Shown piece by piece: positions 1-5,200 of a stretch of DNA of 5,200 nt. The translations under genes were made by a program, and so were the position numbers. Below the pieces are notes generated by a model. That model had not been told where the DNA came from. It saw only the letters and a program-made list of their open reading frames with translations, and did no database searches. Position 1 is the stretch's first letter. Each line of letters opens with the position of its first letter. Source of the DNA: an uncultured Oscillospiraceae bacterium (GTDB taxonomy: Bacteria > Bacillota > Clostridia > Oscillospirales > Acutalibacteraceae); NCBI GenBank assembly GCA_900550095.1, contig URRG01000197.1, forward strand, positions 1-5,200, read 5' to 3'.

Positions 1-2083
1 CTATATGTTTGTAAAAACGTCGGAAGAGGTTATACTGAAAGCGGCCCTGGAAGGGGAGGACGGCGCTTGCCATGGGGACGCCTTTGCCGTAGCACGCCCT
101 TTCCACACTTGGCAGAGGCTGGATTTTCTTCTCCGTGCCAAGGGGGAAGATTTCAAGGGAAGACTTGTGATTACGGCGGACAGAAGCTGTGAGATCCTGT
201 TTGGATTTACATCTCTGATGCCGAAAGAAACGTTTAAAGGGCACGGACTGCGGGCGGATTTGGCGGAGATGCTGCAGAACAGCCATCCGAAATTTCTCCG
301 TTTCCCAGGCGGATGCATTGTGGAGGGAGTTTCCAAGGAAACGGCCATGCGTTTTTCCAATACCATAGGTCCTGTGTGGAAGAGGCCGAGCCATACTCTT
401 ATGTGGCATTACCGCACCACAAACGGCCTGGGCTTTCACGAATACCTGCAGCTCTGCGAGGATTTGGATATGGAACCCATGTATGTGTGCAACTGCGGCA
501 TGAGCTGCCAGGCCAGGGTGGCGGAAATGTTCGACGAGGAAACAGTGGATGGATTTTTGCAGGAAGCCTTGGGCGCTCTGGAGTATGCGCTGGGGCCTGC
601 CGATTCCTTCTATGGAGCCATGCGGAAAGAGGCGGGCCACCCGGAACCCTTCCGAATGAAATATGTGGAGATCGGCAACGAAAACTGGGGTCCGGAATAC
701 AACGCCCGCTATATGAAATTTTATACGGCTCTGAAAGAGAAATATCCGGAGGTTGTCTATATTTCCAACTGCCATACGGAAGAGAGCGGCCTCCCCACGG
801 AAATGGCCGATGAACACTATTACAATACGCCGGAGTTTTTCCTGGAGAATGAAAATCGTTTTGATTCCTACGACCGCAGCGGCCCGGACATTTTCGTGGG
901 AGAATACGCGGTCAACGGCGGAAACACCATTGCTTCCATGGAATGCGCGTTAGCGGAAGCTGTATTTTTGGCCGGCGCGGAACGCAATCAGGATATCGTT
1001 AAGCTGACGGCTTATGCGCCGCTGTTCCAGAATTCGGATTATACAGCCTGGAAGCCAAACCTGATCGTATTCAATAATCATCAGGTATATGGGATCCCAA
1101 GCTATCATGCGATTTCCATGATGGCGGGGAACAGAGGGAAAGAGGTTCTTGAGACAGAAACGCAGGTGGAAATGAGGCCCCCTGTGTATAAAGGGATTCC
1201 CGGCCTGCAGTGCTCAAAGCCGGGACTGCAGTTTAAAAATATACGTATAAATGGCCGGGCTGTGCAGATAAGTAAAACCATATACGGCGGCTGGAAAGAA
1301 GAAAACGGCGTATATACCATGGTGCAGGAGGAGCGTCCCCATCCCTGTGTGGGGAAAAGCAGCGCCTGGAATAAAGCAATGGAAGAATTTCAGAGCGGAC
1401 GTTCCCGCCCCGGTGCACAGAGACCGGATTCGCTGATGTGGGCGGCCTTTGGCGAAGAAGATTTGGAAGAATATACCTTTGAGATCGATCTGAAATTTGA
1501 AAGGGATAATCCGGTGACGCTATCGGTGTGGAATTTCCATCCTGATACGGATGCAGGCTGCAACGAGCCTAAGGATCCGGACTGGAACCTGCACTCTGTC
1601 CGGAACCAGATTTGGAAGATCGAGAACGGAAAAGGCGTCACTGAAACAAGAGGTTTCTTTGAGAGAAACCTTCCTGAACCGCATAAAACGGAGCTGGAGA
1701 TCGATTATACGAAGTTCAATACGTATATGATCAAAGCATATCACGGCGGCTATGCCTGTTATATCAATGGAGCGCTCGTACAGGAAAGGAAGCATATCTG
1801 TCATCCGGTTATATCCACAGTGGCCACCGCGGACGGGGACACCGTTATTCTGAAGCTCGTCCATGTGGGCGGCGCGGATACGGAAGTGGAGATTTGCCTG
1901 GACTGCGATGTAGCCCCCGAAGCTTTCACAGAAGTGCTCAGCGCGCCCCTCGATGCGGTGAATTCTATGGAAAACAGGCGTAATGTGGCTCCTGTTTACA
2001 GTGAAATCCATAATGCCGGAAGGACTTTTATCTACCGGGCTCCCGCTTATTCCGTTACTATTATCAAGCTGCGAAAAGTATAA
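1..2083 (+). CDS. GH51 alpha-L-arabinofuranosidase, 5'-truncated by the window edge
   Basis: This enzyme removes terminal alpha-L-arabinofuranosyl residues from arabinan, arabinoxylan or derived oligosaccharides. Residues are numbered from the first in-frame ATG (base 5), giving 692 residues, but the frame is open to base 1. Residues 1-65 resemble the tail of a carbohydrate-binding-type beta-sandwich that leads into a 'SLMPKETFKG' motif. The usual barrel beginning (a GxxxEE..GGLYAEL-type region) is absent, so the true start lies upstream. Visible family marks are RFPGGC (99-104), the acid/base glutamate E226 in EIGNENWG, H271 in DEHYY and the nucleophile E300 in VGEYAV. The barrel ends near residue 385. 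Residues 605-692 match the end of the GH51 C-terminal beta-sandwich, including NSMEN and a final AYSVTIIKL strand. The roughly 390-600 segment between them looks like an inserted concanavalin/LamG-type domain (inference). No signal peptide can be judged because the N-terminus is missing. A terminator follows 15 bases after the stop, so this is the last gene of its unit. The family call is firm; substrate preference is not visible. Confidence 0.93.
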   Translation, partial: YMFVKTSEEVILKAALEGEDGACHGDAFAVARPFHTWQRLDFLLRAKGEDFKGRLVITADRSCEILFGFTSLMPKETFKGHGLRADLAEMLQNSHPKFLRFPGGCIVEGVSKETAMRFSNTIGPVWKRPSHTLMWHYRTTNGLGFHEYLQLCEDLDMEPMYVCNCGMSCQARVAEMFDEETVDGFLQEALGALEYALGPADSFYGAMRKEAGHPEPFRMKYVEIGNENWGPEYNARYMKFYTALKEKYPEVVYISNCHTEESGLPTEMADEHYYNTPEFFLENENRFDSYDRSGPDIFVGEYAVNGGNTIASMECALAEAVFLAGAERNQDIVKLTAYAPLFQNSDYTAWKPNLIVFNNHQVYGIPSYHAISMMAGNRGKEVLETETQVEMRPPVYKGIPGLQCSKPGLQFKNIRINGRAVQISKTIYGGWKEENGVYTMVQEERPHPCVGKSSAWNKAMEEFQSGRSRPGAQRPDSLMWAAFGEEDLEEYTFEIDLKFERDNPVTLSVWNFHPDTDAGCNEPKDPDWNLHSVRNQIWKIENGKGVTETRGFFERNLPEPHKTELEIDYTKFNTYMIKAYHGGYACYINGALVQERKHICHPVISTVATADGDTVILKLVHVGGADTEVEICLDCDVAPEAFTEVLSAPLDAVNSMENRRNVAPVYSEIHNAGRTFIYRAPAYSVTIIKLRKV

Positions 2084-2098
2084 AGTATTTGAAGGCCG

Positions 2099-2132
2099 AA
2101 AAAACGTCCCGGAACGCTCCGGGACGTTTTTT
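2099..2132. terminator. Bidirectional Rho-independent terminator between convergent units
   Basis: A perfect inverted repeat pairs 2099-2113 with 2118-2132 around a 4-base loop (ACGC). The core is a GC-rich ACGTCCCGGA stem, flanked by six A on the left and six T on the right. Read rightward it ends the arabinofuranosidase transcript, whose stop is at 2083. Read leftward it ends the cotJ transcript, whose last stop is at 2162. The symmetry means each strand has its own U-tract, which is the expected form for a terminator shared by convergent genes. Confidence 0.95.
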
Positions 2133-2161
2133 CAGAAGGATTGGGATTCGAGTTGAGGGGA

Positions 2162-2776
2162 TTATCTTTTTCTGCGGTTTGGACGGTCAAATTCGGGGTT
2201 AAAGGCATAGAAGTTTTTGGAATCCAGATGATCGGTGATGATGCGCAGGCCTTCGCCGAATCTCTGATAGTGGACTATTTCCCTTTCCCGCAGGAATTTA
2301 ATGGGCTCCCGCACGTCGGGATCATCGGCAAATCGGAGGATATTGTCATACGTGGTGCGGGCTTTCTGTTCTGCTGCCATGTCTTCGTGGATATCGGTGA
2401 TAGCGTCTCCCTTGGACTGCAGGTATGCGGCTGTGAAGGGAACGCCTGCGGCGGAGGCGGGATAGATTCCTGTGGTATGGTCCACAAAATATGCGTCGAA
2501 ACCGGCAGCCTTGATTTCTTCCGGCGTCAGATTTTTTGTCAGCTGATAAACGATGGCCCCAATCATTTCCAGGTGGGCCAGTTCCTCTGTTCCTATATCG
2601 GTCAATATCGCTTTCAGTTCGGAATAGGGCATGCTATAGCGCTGGGAAAGATAACGGAGAGATGCGCCCAGCTCTCCGTCAGGACCGCCGTACTGCGACA
2701 TAATGATTTTAGCGAGAGCGGGATTGGGATTTTTAATATTTACCGGGTACTGCAGCTTTTTTTCGTAGACCCACAT
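2162..2776 (-). CDS. cotJC: Spore coat protein CotJC, manganese catalase family
   Basis: The 204-residue product belongs to the manganese catalase family (ferritin-like four-helix fold) and is a component of the spore coat or its inner layers in Bacillus and clostridia. It opens with the typical CotJC start MWVYEKKLQYP. The dimanganese ligands expected from the family can be placed at E35 (in PDGELGASLRYL), E65 and H68 (in TEELAHLE), E136 (in AAEQKARTTYD) and H169 (in REREIVHYQRFGE, with E166 nearby). The set is complete, so catalase activity is plausible, although activity varies in this family and is not shown by sequence. Its length is close to that of other CotJC proteins. The ATG at 2776 overlaps the cotJB stop by one base (TAATG) and is preceded by a GAGGAGG site ten bases upstream, so translation is probably coupled. 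It is the last gene of the operon and faces the shared terminator. Confidence 0.95.
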   Translation of the reverse strand: MWVYEKKLQYPVNIKNPNPALAKIIMSQYGGPDGELGASLRYLSQRYSMPYSELKAILTDIGTEELAHLEMIGAIVYQLTKNLTPEEIKAAGFDAYFVDHTTGIYPASAAGVPFTAAYLQSKGDAITDIHEDMAAEQKARTTYDNILRFADDPDVREPIKFLREREIVHYQRFGEGLRIITDHLDSKNFYAFNPEFDRPNRRKR

Positions 2777-3033
2777 TATTCATCGACCTCCTCTGTATCC
2801 CAGGGCCAAGGGCCGGCTACCCAAGCCCACCGGCTTGTATTGGAACTGGTTTCGTTTAAGGGGCCGTAGGCGGCTTCATATTCTGCTGTCAGTTCCTCGA
2901 GCTTCTTTCTGTATTCTTCCATCTTTTTAGCTGCTTCGCAGTTGTTGGGATGAGAATCCAGAAACAGGTGGAGCTCCCACATGGAAAAGCTGTAAGCGTC
3001 GATTTTCCGGCGCAGCCGTTGCTGTTCGTTCAT
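2776..3033 (-). CDS. cotJB: Spore coat protein CotJB
   Basis: This 85-residue product matches the CotJB family, a small protein encoded between cotJA and cotJC and needed with them for coat assembly in Bacillus. Family marks seen here are a helical N-terminal half with MWELHLFLDSHP (about 18-29), a charged helix (KKMEEYRKKLEELTAEYEAA), the YGPL turn near residue 57, and a C-terminal WAWVAGPWPW segment followed by an acidic tail. There is no signal peptide or membrane segment. The start ATG lies in a 4-base ATGA overlap with the cotJA stop (3030-3033). An AGAGGTGA ribosome site (3040-3047) sits six bases upstream, within the cotJA coding end. The stop overlaps cotJC by one base. Its biochemical role is not known from sequence. 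Confidence 0.93.
   Translation of the reverse strand: MNEQQRLRRKIDAYSFSMWELHLFLDSHPNNCEAAKKMEEYRKKLEELTAEYEAAYGPLNETSSNTSRWAWVAGPWPWDTEEVDE
2787..2793 (-). promoter_or_regulatory. cotJC ribosome binding site inside the cotJB 3' end
   Basis: The minus strand reads GAGGAGG, ending ten bases before the cotJC ATG at 2776. The same bases encode the Glu-Glu of the acidic EEVDE tail of CotJB, so the end of CotJB may be shaped partly by the need for this site. It fixes the cotJC start. Confidence 0.8.
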
Positions 3034-3227
3034 CTGGGCTCACCTCTTCTTCCGTAAAAAGGTTTATTTAAATCAGGGAAAATGGTTCCGTTATCAAAAC
3101 CCATTTCCGGCTGGTATACAGTGCCGTACTGCTGAAAGGGCACATACGCCATTCCGACGACGGGATCCTTTGGAAAAGGGTCCGGATCGCGGCGGCTGCA
3201 GGAAGCCCCAGCAATGAATTCTGCCAT
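3030..3227 (-). CDS. cotJA: Spore coat associated protein CotJA
   Basis: The product is a short proline- and tyrosine-rich polypeptide of 65 residues, first gene of the cotJABC operon. The family-like core is AYVPFQQYGTVYQPEMGF followed by a GTIFPDLNKPF segment, as expected for CotJA. I choose the ATG at 3227 (protein MAEFIAGASC...) because a strong AAAGGAG site (3236-3242) lies eight bases before it. An in-frame ATG at 3245 would add six residues (MKGDPP), but those codons are themselves the ribosome site, and no good site precedes 3245. The N-terminal part contains SRRDPDPFPKDP, and there is no signal peptide. The stop overlaps the cotJB start by four bases. In Bacillus subtilis the homologous operon is transcribed in the mother cell under sigma-E, and a matching promoter candidate lies just upstream here. 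Confidence 0.9.
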   Translation of the reverse strand: MAEFIAGASCSRRDPDPFPKDPVVGMAYVPFQQYGTVYQPEMGFDNGTIFPDLNKPFYGRRGEPR

Positions 3228-3235
3228 AGGAGGAT

Positions 3236-3242
3236 CTCCTTT
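3236..3242 (-). promoter_or_regulatory. cotJA ribosome binding site deciding the start
   Basis: The minus strand reads AAAGGAG eight bases before the ATG at 3227. The site overlaps the codons just after the alternative ATG at 3245, which argues against that upstream start. Confidence 0.8.
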
Positions 3243-3265
3243 CATATAGGGAATATGGTTCCTTC

Positions 3266-3294
3266 TATACTATGCGGCAGAGTGTAAGAGAGTT
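3266..3294 (-). promoter_or_regulatory. Candidate sporulation (sigma-E/sigma-K type) promoter of cotJABC
   Basis: On the minus strand the -10-like element CATAGTATA (3266-3274) fits CATAnnnTA, the form shared by the mother-cell sigma factors. Sixteen bases upstream is AACT (3291-3294), which carries the AC core expected for a sigma-K -35 at that spacing. A clear sigma-E -35 is not obvious, although B. subtilis cotJ is known to be sigma-E dependent. Transcription would begin near 3258, giving a leader of about 30 bases before the ATG at 3227. The -10 match is seen in the sequence; the sigma assignment is inference. Confidence 0.55.
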
Positions 3295-3519
3295 CATTTC
3301 TTTTTTGTACCGGAAAATCAGAAAAGAATTAGGGAATATTCCGTATTTCACGAATGGAAGGGACTTTCAGTCCTATACTAATTTTATCTTCAATCCGGCG
3401 GGCGGTATCGTATCCTGAAACGTCACAGCGTTTTTACCAATTTGCGAAGACAAAGAATAAAACAGCGGAGCGGACGGGATATATAGGCTATAAGCTCTAT
3501 ACGAGCGTCATACGGCGAT
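3295..3519. other. Divergent intergenic region with two small palindromes
   Basis: No gene is apparent between the cotJ promoter candidate and the amidohydrolase. It contains a 10-bp perfect palindrome GGAATATTCC (3333-3342) and a short inverted repeat GGACT-TTC-AGTCC (3361-3373) that directly abuts TATACT (3374-3379), a good -10-like hexamer with no convincing -35 upstream. A weaker alternative rightward promoter is TTTACC (3433-3438) with AATAAA (3456-3461) at 17-base spacing. A run of TATA/CATA-like steps and a weak GCTC-TATAC-GAGC hairpin (3494-3506) lie just before the ribosome site. The amidohydrolase promoter is therefore probably here, but I cannot place it firmly. Confidence 0.4.
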
Positions 3520-3526
3520 AGGAGGT
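3520..3526 (+). promoter_or_regulatory. Ribosome binding site of the amidohydrolase gene
   Basis: AGGAGGT lies five bases before the ATG at 3532. This near-consensus site supports that start. Confidence 0.85.
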
Positions 3527-3531
3527 TTTAT

Positions 3532-5124
3532 ATGGAACAACTGTATGTGGGCGGAAAGATCCTTACGATGGAGAGCAGGGCCAATCGGTACGAAGAGGCG
3601 GTTTTAGTGGAAAACGGAAGGATCAAGGCGGTAGGACCGGAAGAGAGTCTGAAGGCTTTGGGGAAAAGAGCGGAACGCATCCGGCTGCACGGAGCCGTTG
3701 CGATGCCGGCTTTTATTGATGCTCACAGCCATATTTCCGGCTATGCCTTCTCTCTCCTGCAGGCCAGTGTGGAGGGAGCCGGGAGTTTTTCCGATATCCA
3801 GGCGTCTATTCGGAGTTTTATCCAAAAAAACGGCATAGAAAAGGGAAAATGGGTACAGGTCAAAGGGTTGGATCCCACCATTCTGAAAGAAAAAAGAATT
3901 CCAGATAGGCACATATTGGATGCGGCCGCTCCTGAGAATCCCGTTTTGCTGCAGCACCAATCAGGTCATACGGGCGTTTTTAATACGATGGCACTCAAAG
4001 TCTTGGGCGTTACCGCCGATACGCCTGTTCCGGAAGGCGGGCGCATCGCTGTTGAAAACGGCGAACCGACCGGTTATATGGAGGAAAACGCTTATATGGC
4101 GTATCTTCAGAAGCTGCCCATGCCTTCCATGGAGGAATTGGAGAGAAGCTTCCAAAGAGCTCAGGAGATCTATGCAAGCTACGGCGTAGCCACCGCTCAG
4201 GACGGCATGGTCGTGAGCATGCTGGCCGATATCTACCGGCATCTTTGCGCCAATGGAAAACTTTGGCTGGATGTAGTAGGATATGCGGATTTTCGGGAAA
4301 AGGAAGCGGTTCTTCAAAAGCTGCGGGCATATACAGATGGCTACAGGGATCATTTTCGGCTGGGAGGATATAAGATTTTTCTGGACGGTTCCCCGCAGGC
4401 GCGAACGGCATGGATGCGGGAGCCCTACGAAGGAGCGGAGGACGGATACTGCGGCTATCCTGTTCTGAAGGATGAGGCCGTAAGGGAATATGTGAGGAGC
4501 GCTGTTTCAGAAAGAAAACAGCTTTTAGCCCACTGCAATGGAGACGCAGCGGCCCGCCAGTATATTGGGGCTTTCCAGAACGTCTTGGGGAAAGACGGAA
4601 GCGCGGAGGATATCCGCCCGGTCATGATCCATGCCCAGTTTTTGGGAAGAGACCAGCTTGCAGATATGAAGAAGCTGGGGATGATCCCCTCTTTCTTTAT
4701 CGGGCATGTCTATTATTGGGGCGATTCCCATATCGAAAATTTCGGCATGAAGCGGGCTTCCTGTATCAGTCCTTCTGGTTCGGCCCTGCGTGCGGGGCTG
4801 CCGTTTACCTTTCACCAGGACTCGCCGGTGACGGAACCCGATATGCTGGAAAGCGTATGGTGTGCTGTCAGCCGGAGGACAAAGGACGGCGAACTTTTGG
4901 GAGGGGAAGAGAGGATATCTGTTCTGGAAGCGCTGAAGGCGGTGACCGTCCATGGAGCGTATCAATATTTTGAGGAAAACGAGAAGGGGAGCATCCGGCC
5001 GGGCAAGAGGGCCGACCTGGTGATATTGGACAGAGATCCACTGGAAACAAAGCAGGAGGATATCCGCAGCATCCGGGTTCTGGAGACGGTCAAGGACGGC
5101 GTCCCCGTATTTGGATCTATATAA
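3532..5124 (+). CDS. YtcJ-like metal-dependent amidohydrolase (Amidohydro_3 family)
   Basis: This complete 530-residue protein belongs to the amidohydrolase superfamily, in the YtcJ / N-substituted formamide deformylase-like group. Such enzymes hydrolyse C-N bonds with a metal centre in a TIM barrel; the substrate here is unknown. Residues 1-60 form the composite N-terminal beta-domain, ending in AMPAFIDAHSHI with the HxH metal motif (H65, H67). Further family positions are H146 (QSGHTGVFN), K281 in GYKIFLDGSPQARTAW (possible carboxylated metal-bridging lysine), H334 in AHCNGDAA, H367 in MIHAQF, H392 in GHVYYWGD, and the catalytic/metal aspartate D430 in FHQDSPV. The C-terminus returns to the beta-domain with SIRPGKRADLVILDRDP (487-503). 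There is no signal peptide or membrane segment, so it should be cytoplasmic. Length is normal for the group, and no key motif is missing. It is transcribed divergently from cotJABC, with no same-strand partner visible and a likely terminator after it, so it is probably monocistronic. Family assignment is firm; function is open. Confidence 0.93.
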   Translation: MEQLYVGGKILTMESRANRYEEAVLVENGRIKAVGPEESLKALGKRAERIRLHGAVAMPAFIDAHSHISGYAFSLLQASVEGAGSFSDIQASIRSFIQKNGIEKGKWVQVKGLDPTILKEKRIPDRHILDAAAPENPVLLQHQSGHTGVFNTMALKVLGVTADTPVPEGGRIAVENGEPTGYMEENAYMAYLQKLPMPSMEELERSFQRAQEIYASYGVATAQDGMVVSMLADIYRHLCANGKLWLDVVGYADFREKEAVLQKLRAYTDGYRDHFRLGGYKIFLDGSPQARTAWMREPYEGAEDGYCGYPVLKDEAVREYVRSAVSERKQLLAHCNGDAAARQYIGAFQNVLGKDGSAEDIRPVMIHAQFLGRDQLADMKKLGMIPSFFIGHVYYWGDSHIENFGMKRASCISPSGSALRAGLPFTFHQDSPVTEPDMLESVWCAVSRRTKDGELLGGEERISVLEALKAVTVHGAYQYFEENEKGSIRPGKRADLVILDRDPLETKQEDIRSIRVLETVKDGVPVFGSI

Positions 5125-5165
5125 GAACCTTTCGTGTGGAGAGTATGAATGAATGCATAAAAGGG

Positions 5166-5200
5166 TCCTGCTCCCGGGAGAATTTGTCCCGGGAGCAGGA
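5166..5200. terminator. Probable Rho-independent terminator cut by the right edge
   Basis: A perfect 14-bp GC-rich inverted repeat pairs 5166-5179 with 5187-5200 around a 7-base loop. It begins 41 bases after the amidohydrolase stop. The window ends with the right arm, so the U-tract is not visible. An ATAAAAGGG stretch just before the left arm suggests a matching T-rich tract beyond the edge, and possibly a two-way terminator. The bases between the stop and the hairpin show no gene. Confidence 0.8.

Noticed and set aside
5..7. ATG at base 5 as the true start of the arabinofuranosidase
   Set aside because: The frame is open to the window edge, no upstream sequence is available for a ribosome site, and the protein lacks the usual N-terminal barrel strands. 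The gene almost certainly begins outside the window.
1520..2011. A 163-residue minus-strand open frame inside the arabinofuranosidase gene
   Set aside because: It is antisense to a conserved C-terminal GH51 region, with no family resemblance and no ribosome site that I can see.
2141..2869. A 242-residue open frame on the plus strand opposite cotJC
   Set aside because: It lies entirely antisense to clearly recognised cotJC and cotJB, begins just after a terminator, and its translation is cysteine- and phenylalanine-rich with no recognisable domain. It is a shadow frame.
3030..3245. Longer 71-residue version of CotJA starting at 3245
   Set aside because: The extra codons contain the ribosome site for the downstream ATG, and no good site precedes 3245.
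3482..3513. Series of TATA/CATA-like steps before the amidohydrolase, considered as a repeat or riboswitch
   Set aside because: The spacing is irregular, the copies differ, and only a 4-bp hairpin can be drawn. This is too weak to call a structured RNA or repeat.
3961..4411. Overlapping minus-strand open frames of about 130 residues inside the amidohydrolase gene
   Set aside because: They are antisense to conserved amidohydrolase motifs, and two different frames are open at once, which points to codon bias and not to genes.
1..5200. tRNA, rRNA, CRISPR array, insertion sequence, toxin-antitoxin or phage-defence genes
   Set aside because: No such genes, spaced repeats, terminal inverted repeats or transposase motifs were seen. 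All large frames are explained by five recognisable genes.

Overview
The window looks like chromosomal DNA of an endospore-forming Firmicute, probably a clostridial gut-type organism. The main evidence is a complete cotJA-cotJB-cotJC spore-coat operon. Strong AGGAGG-type ribosome binding sites, tight gene overlaps, roughly balanced base composition and a plant-polysaccharide hydrolase all fit this. A Lachnospiraceae-like host is my inference and is not proven by the sequence.

Layout. Bases 1-2083 (+) hold the 3' part of a large GH51 alpha-L-arabinofuranosidase gene that enters from the left edge. Its catalytic barrel contains both expected catalytic glutamates, and its C-terminal beta-sandwich appears to be interrupted by an extra domain of about 200 residues. 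A perfect 15-bp A-stem-loop-T hairpin at 2099-2132 can end transcription from both directions. On the minus strand, reading leftward from about 3275, lie a sporulation-type promoter candidate and three overlapping genes: cotJA (best start at 3227), cotJB and cotJC, the last a manganese-catalase-family protein with all expected metal ligands. After a 286-base divergent intergenic region, bases 3532-5124 (+) encode a complete 530-residue YtcJ-like metal-dependent amidohydrolase. A 14-bp inverted repeat, running to the right edge, follows it and is probably its terminator.

The window thus holds three separate transcription units. The cotJ genes work together in the spore coat. The arabinofuranosidase releases arabinose from plant polymers or oligosaccharides. 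The amidohydrolase has an unknown substrate. Nothing in the sequence links the three functionally.

I looked for an undescribed system and did not find convincing evidence for one. The points most worth a second look are the inserted domain in the arabinofuranosidase, the corrected cotJA start with its promoter, and the palindromes in the divergent intergenic region.
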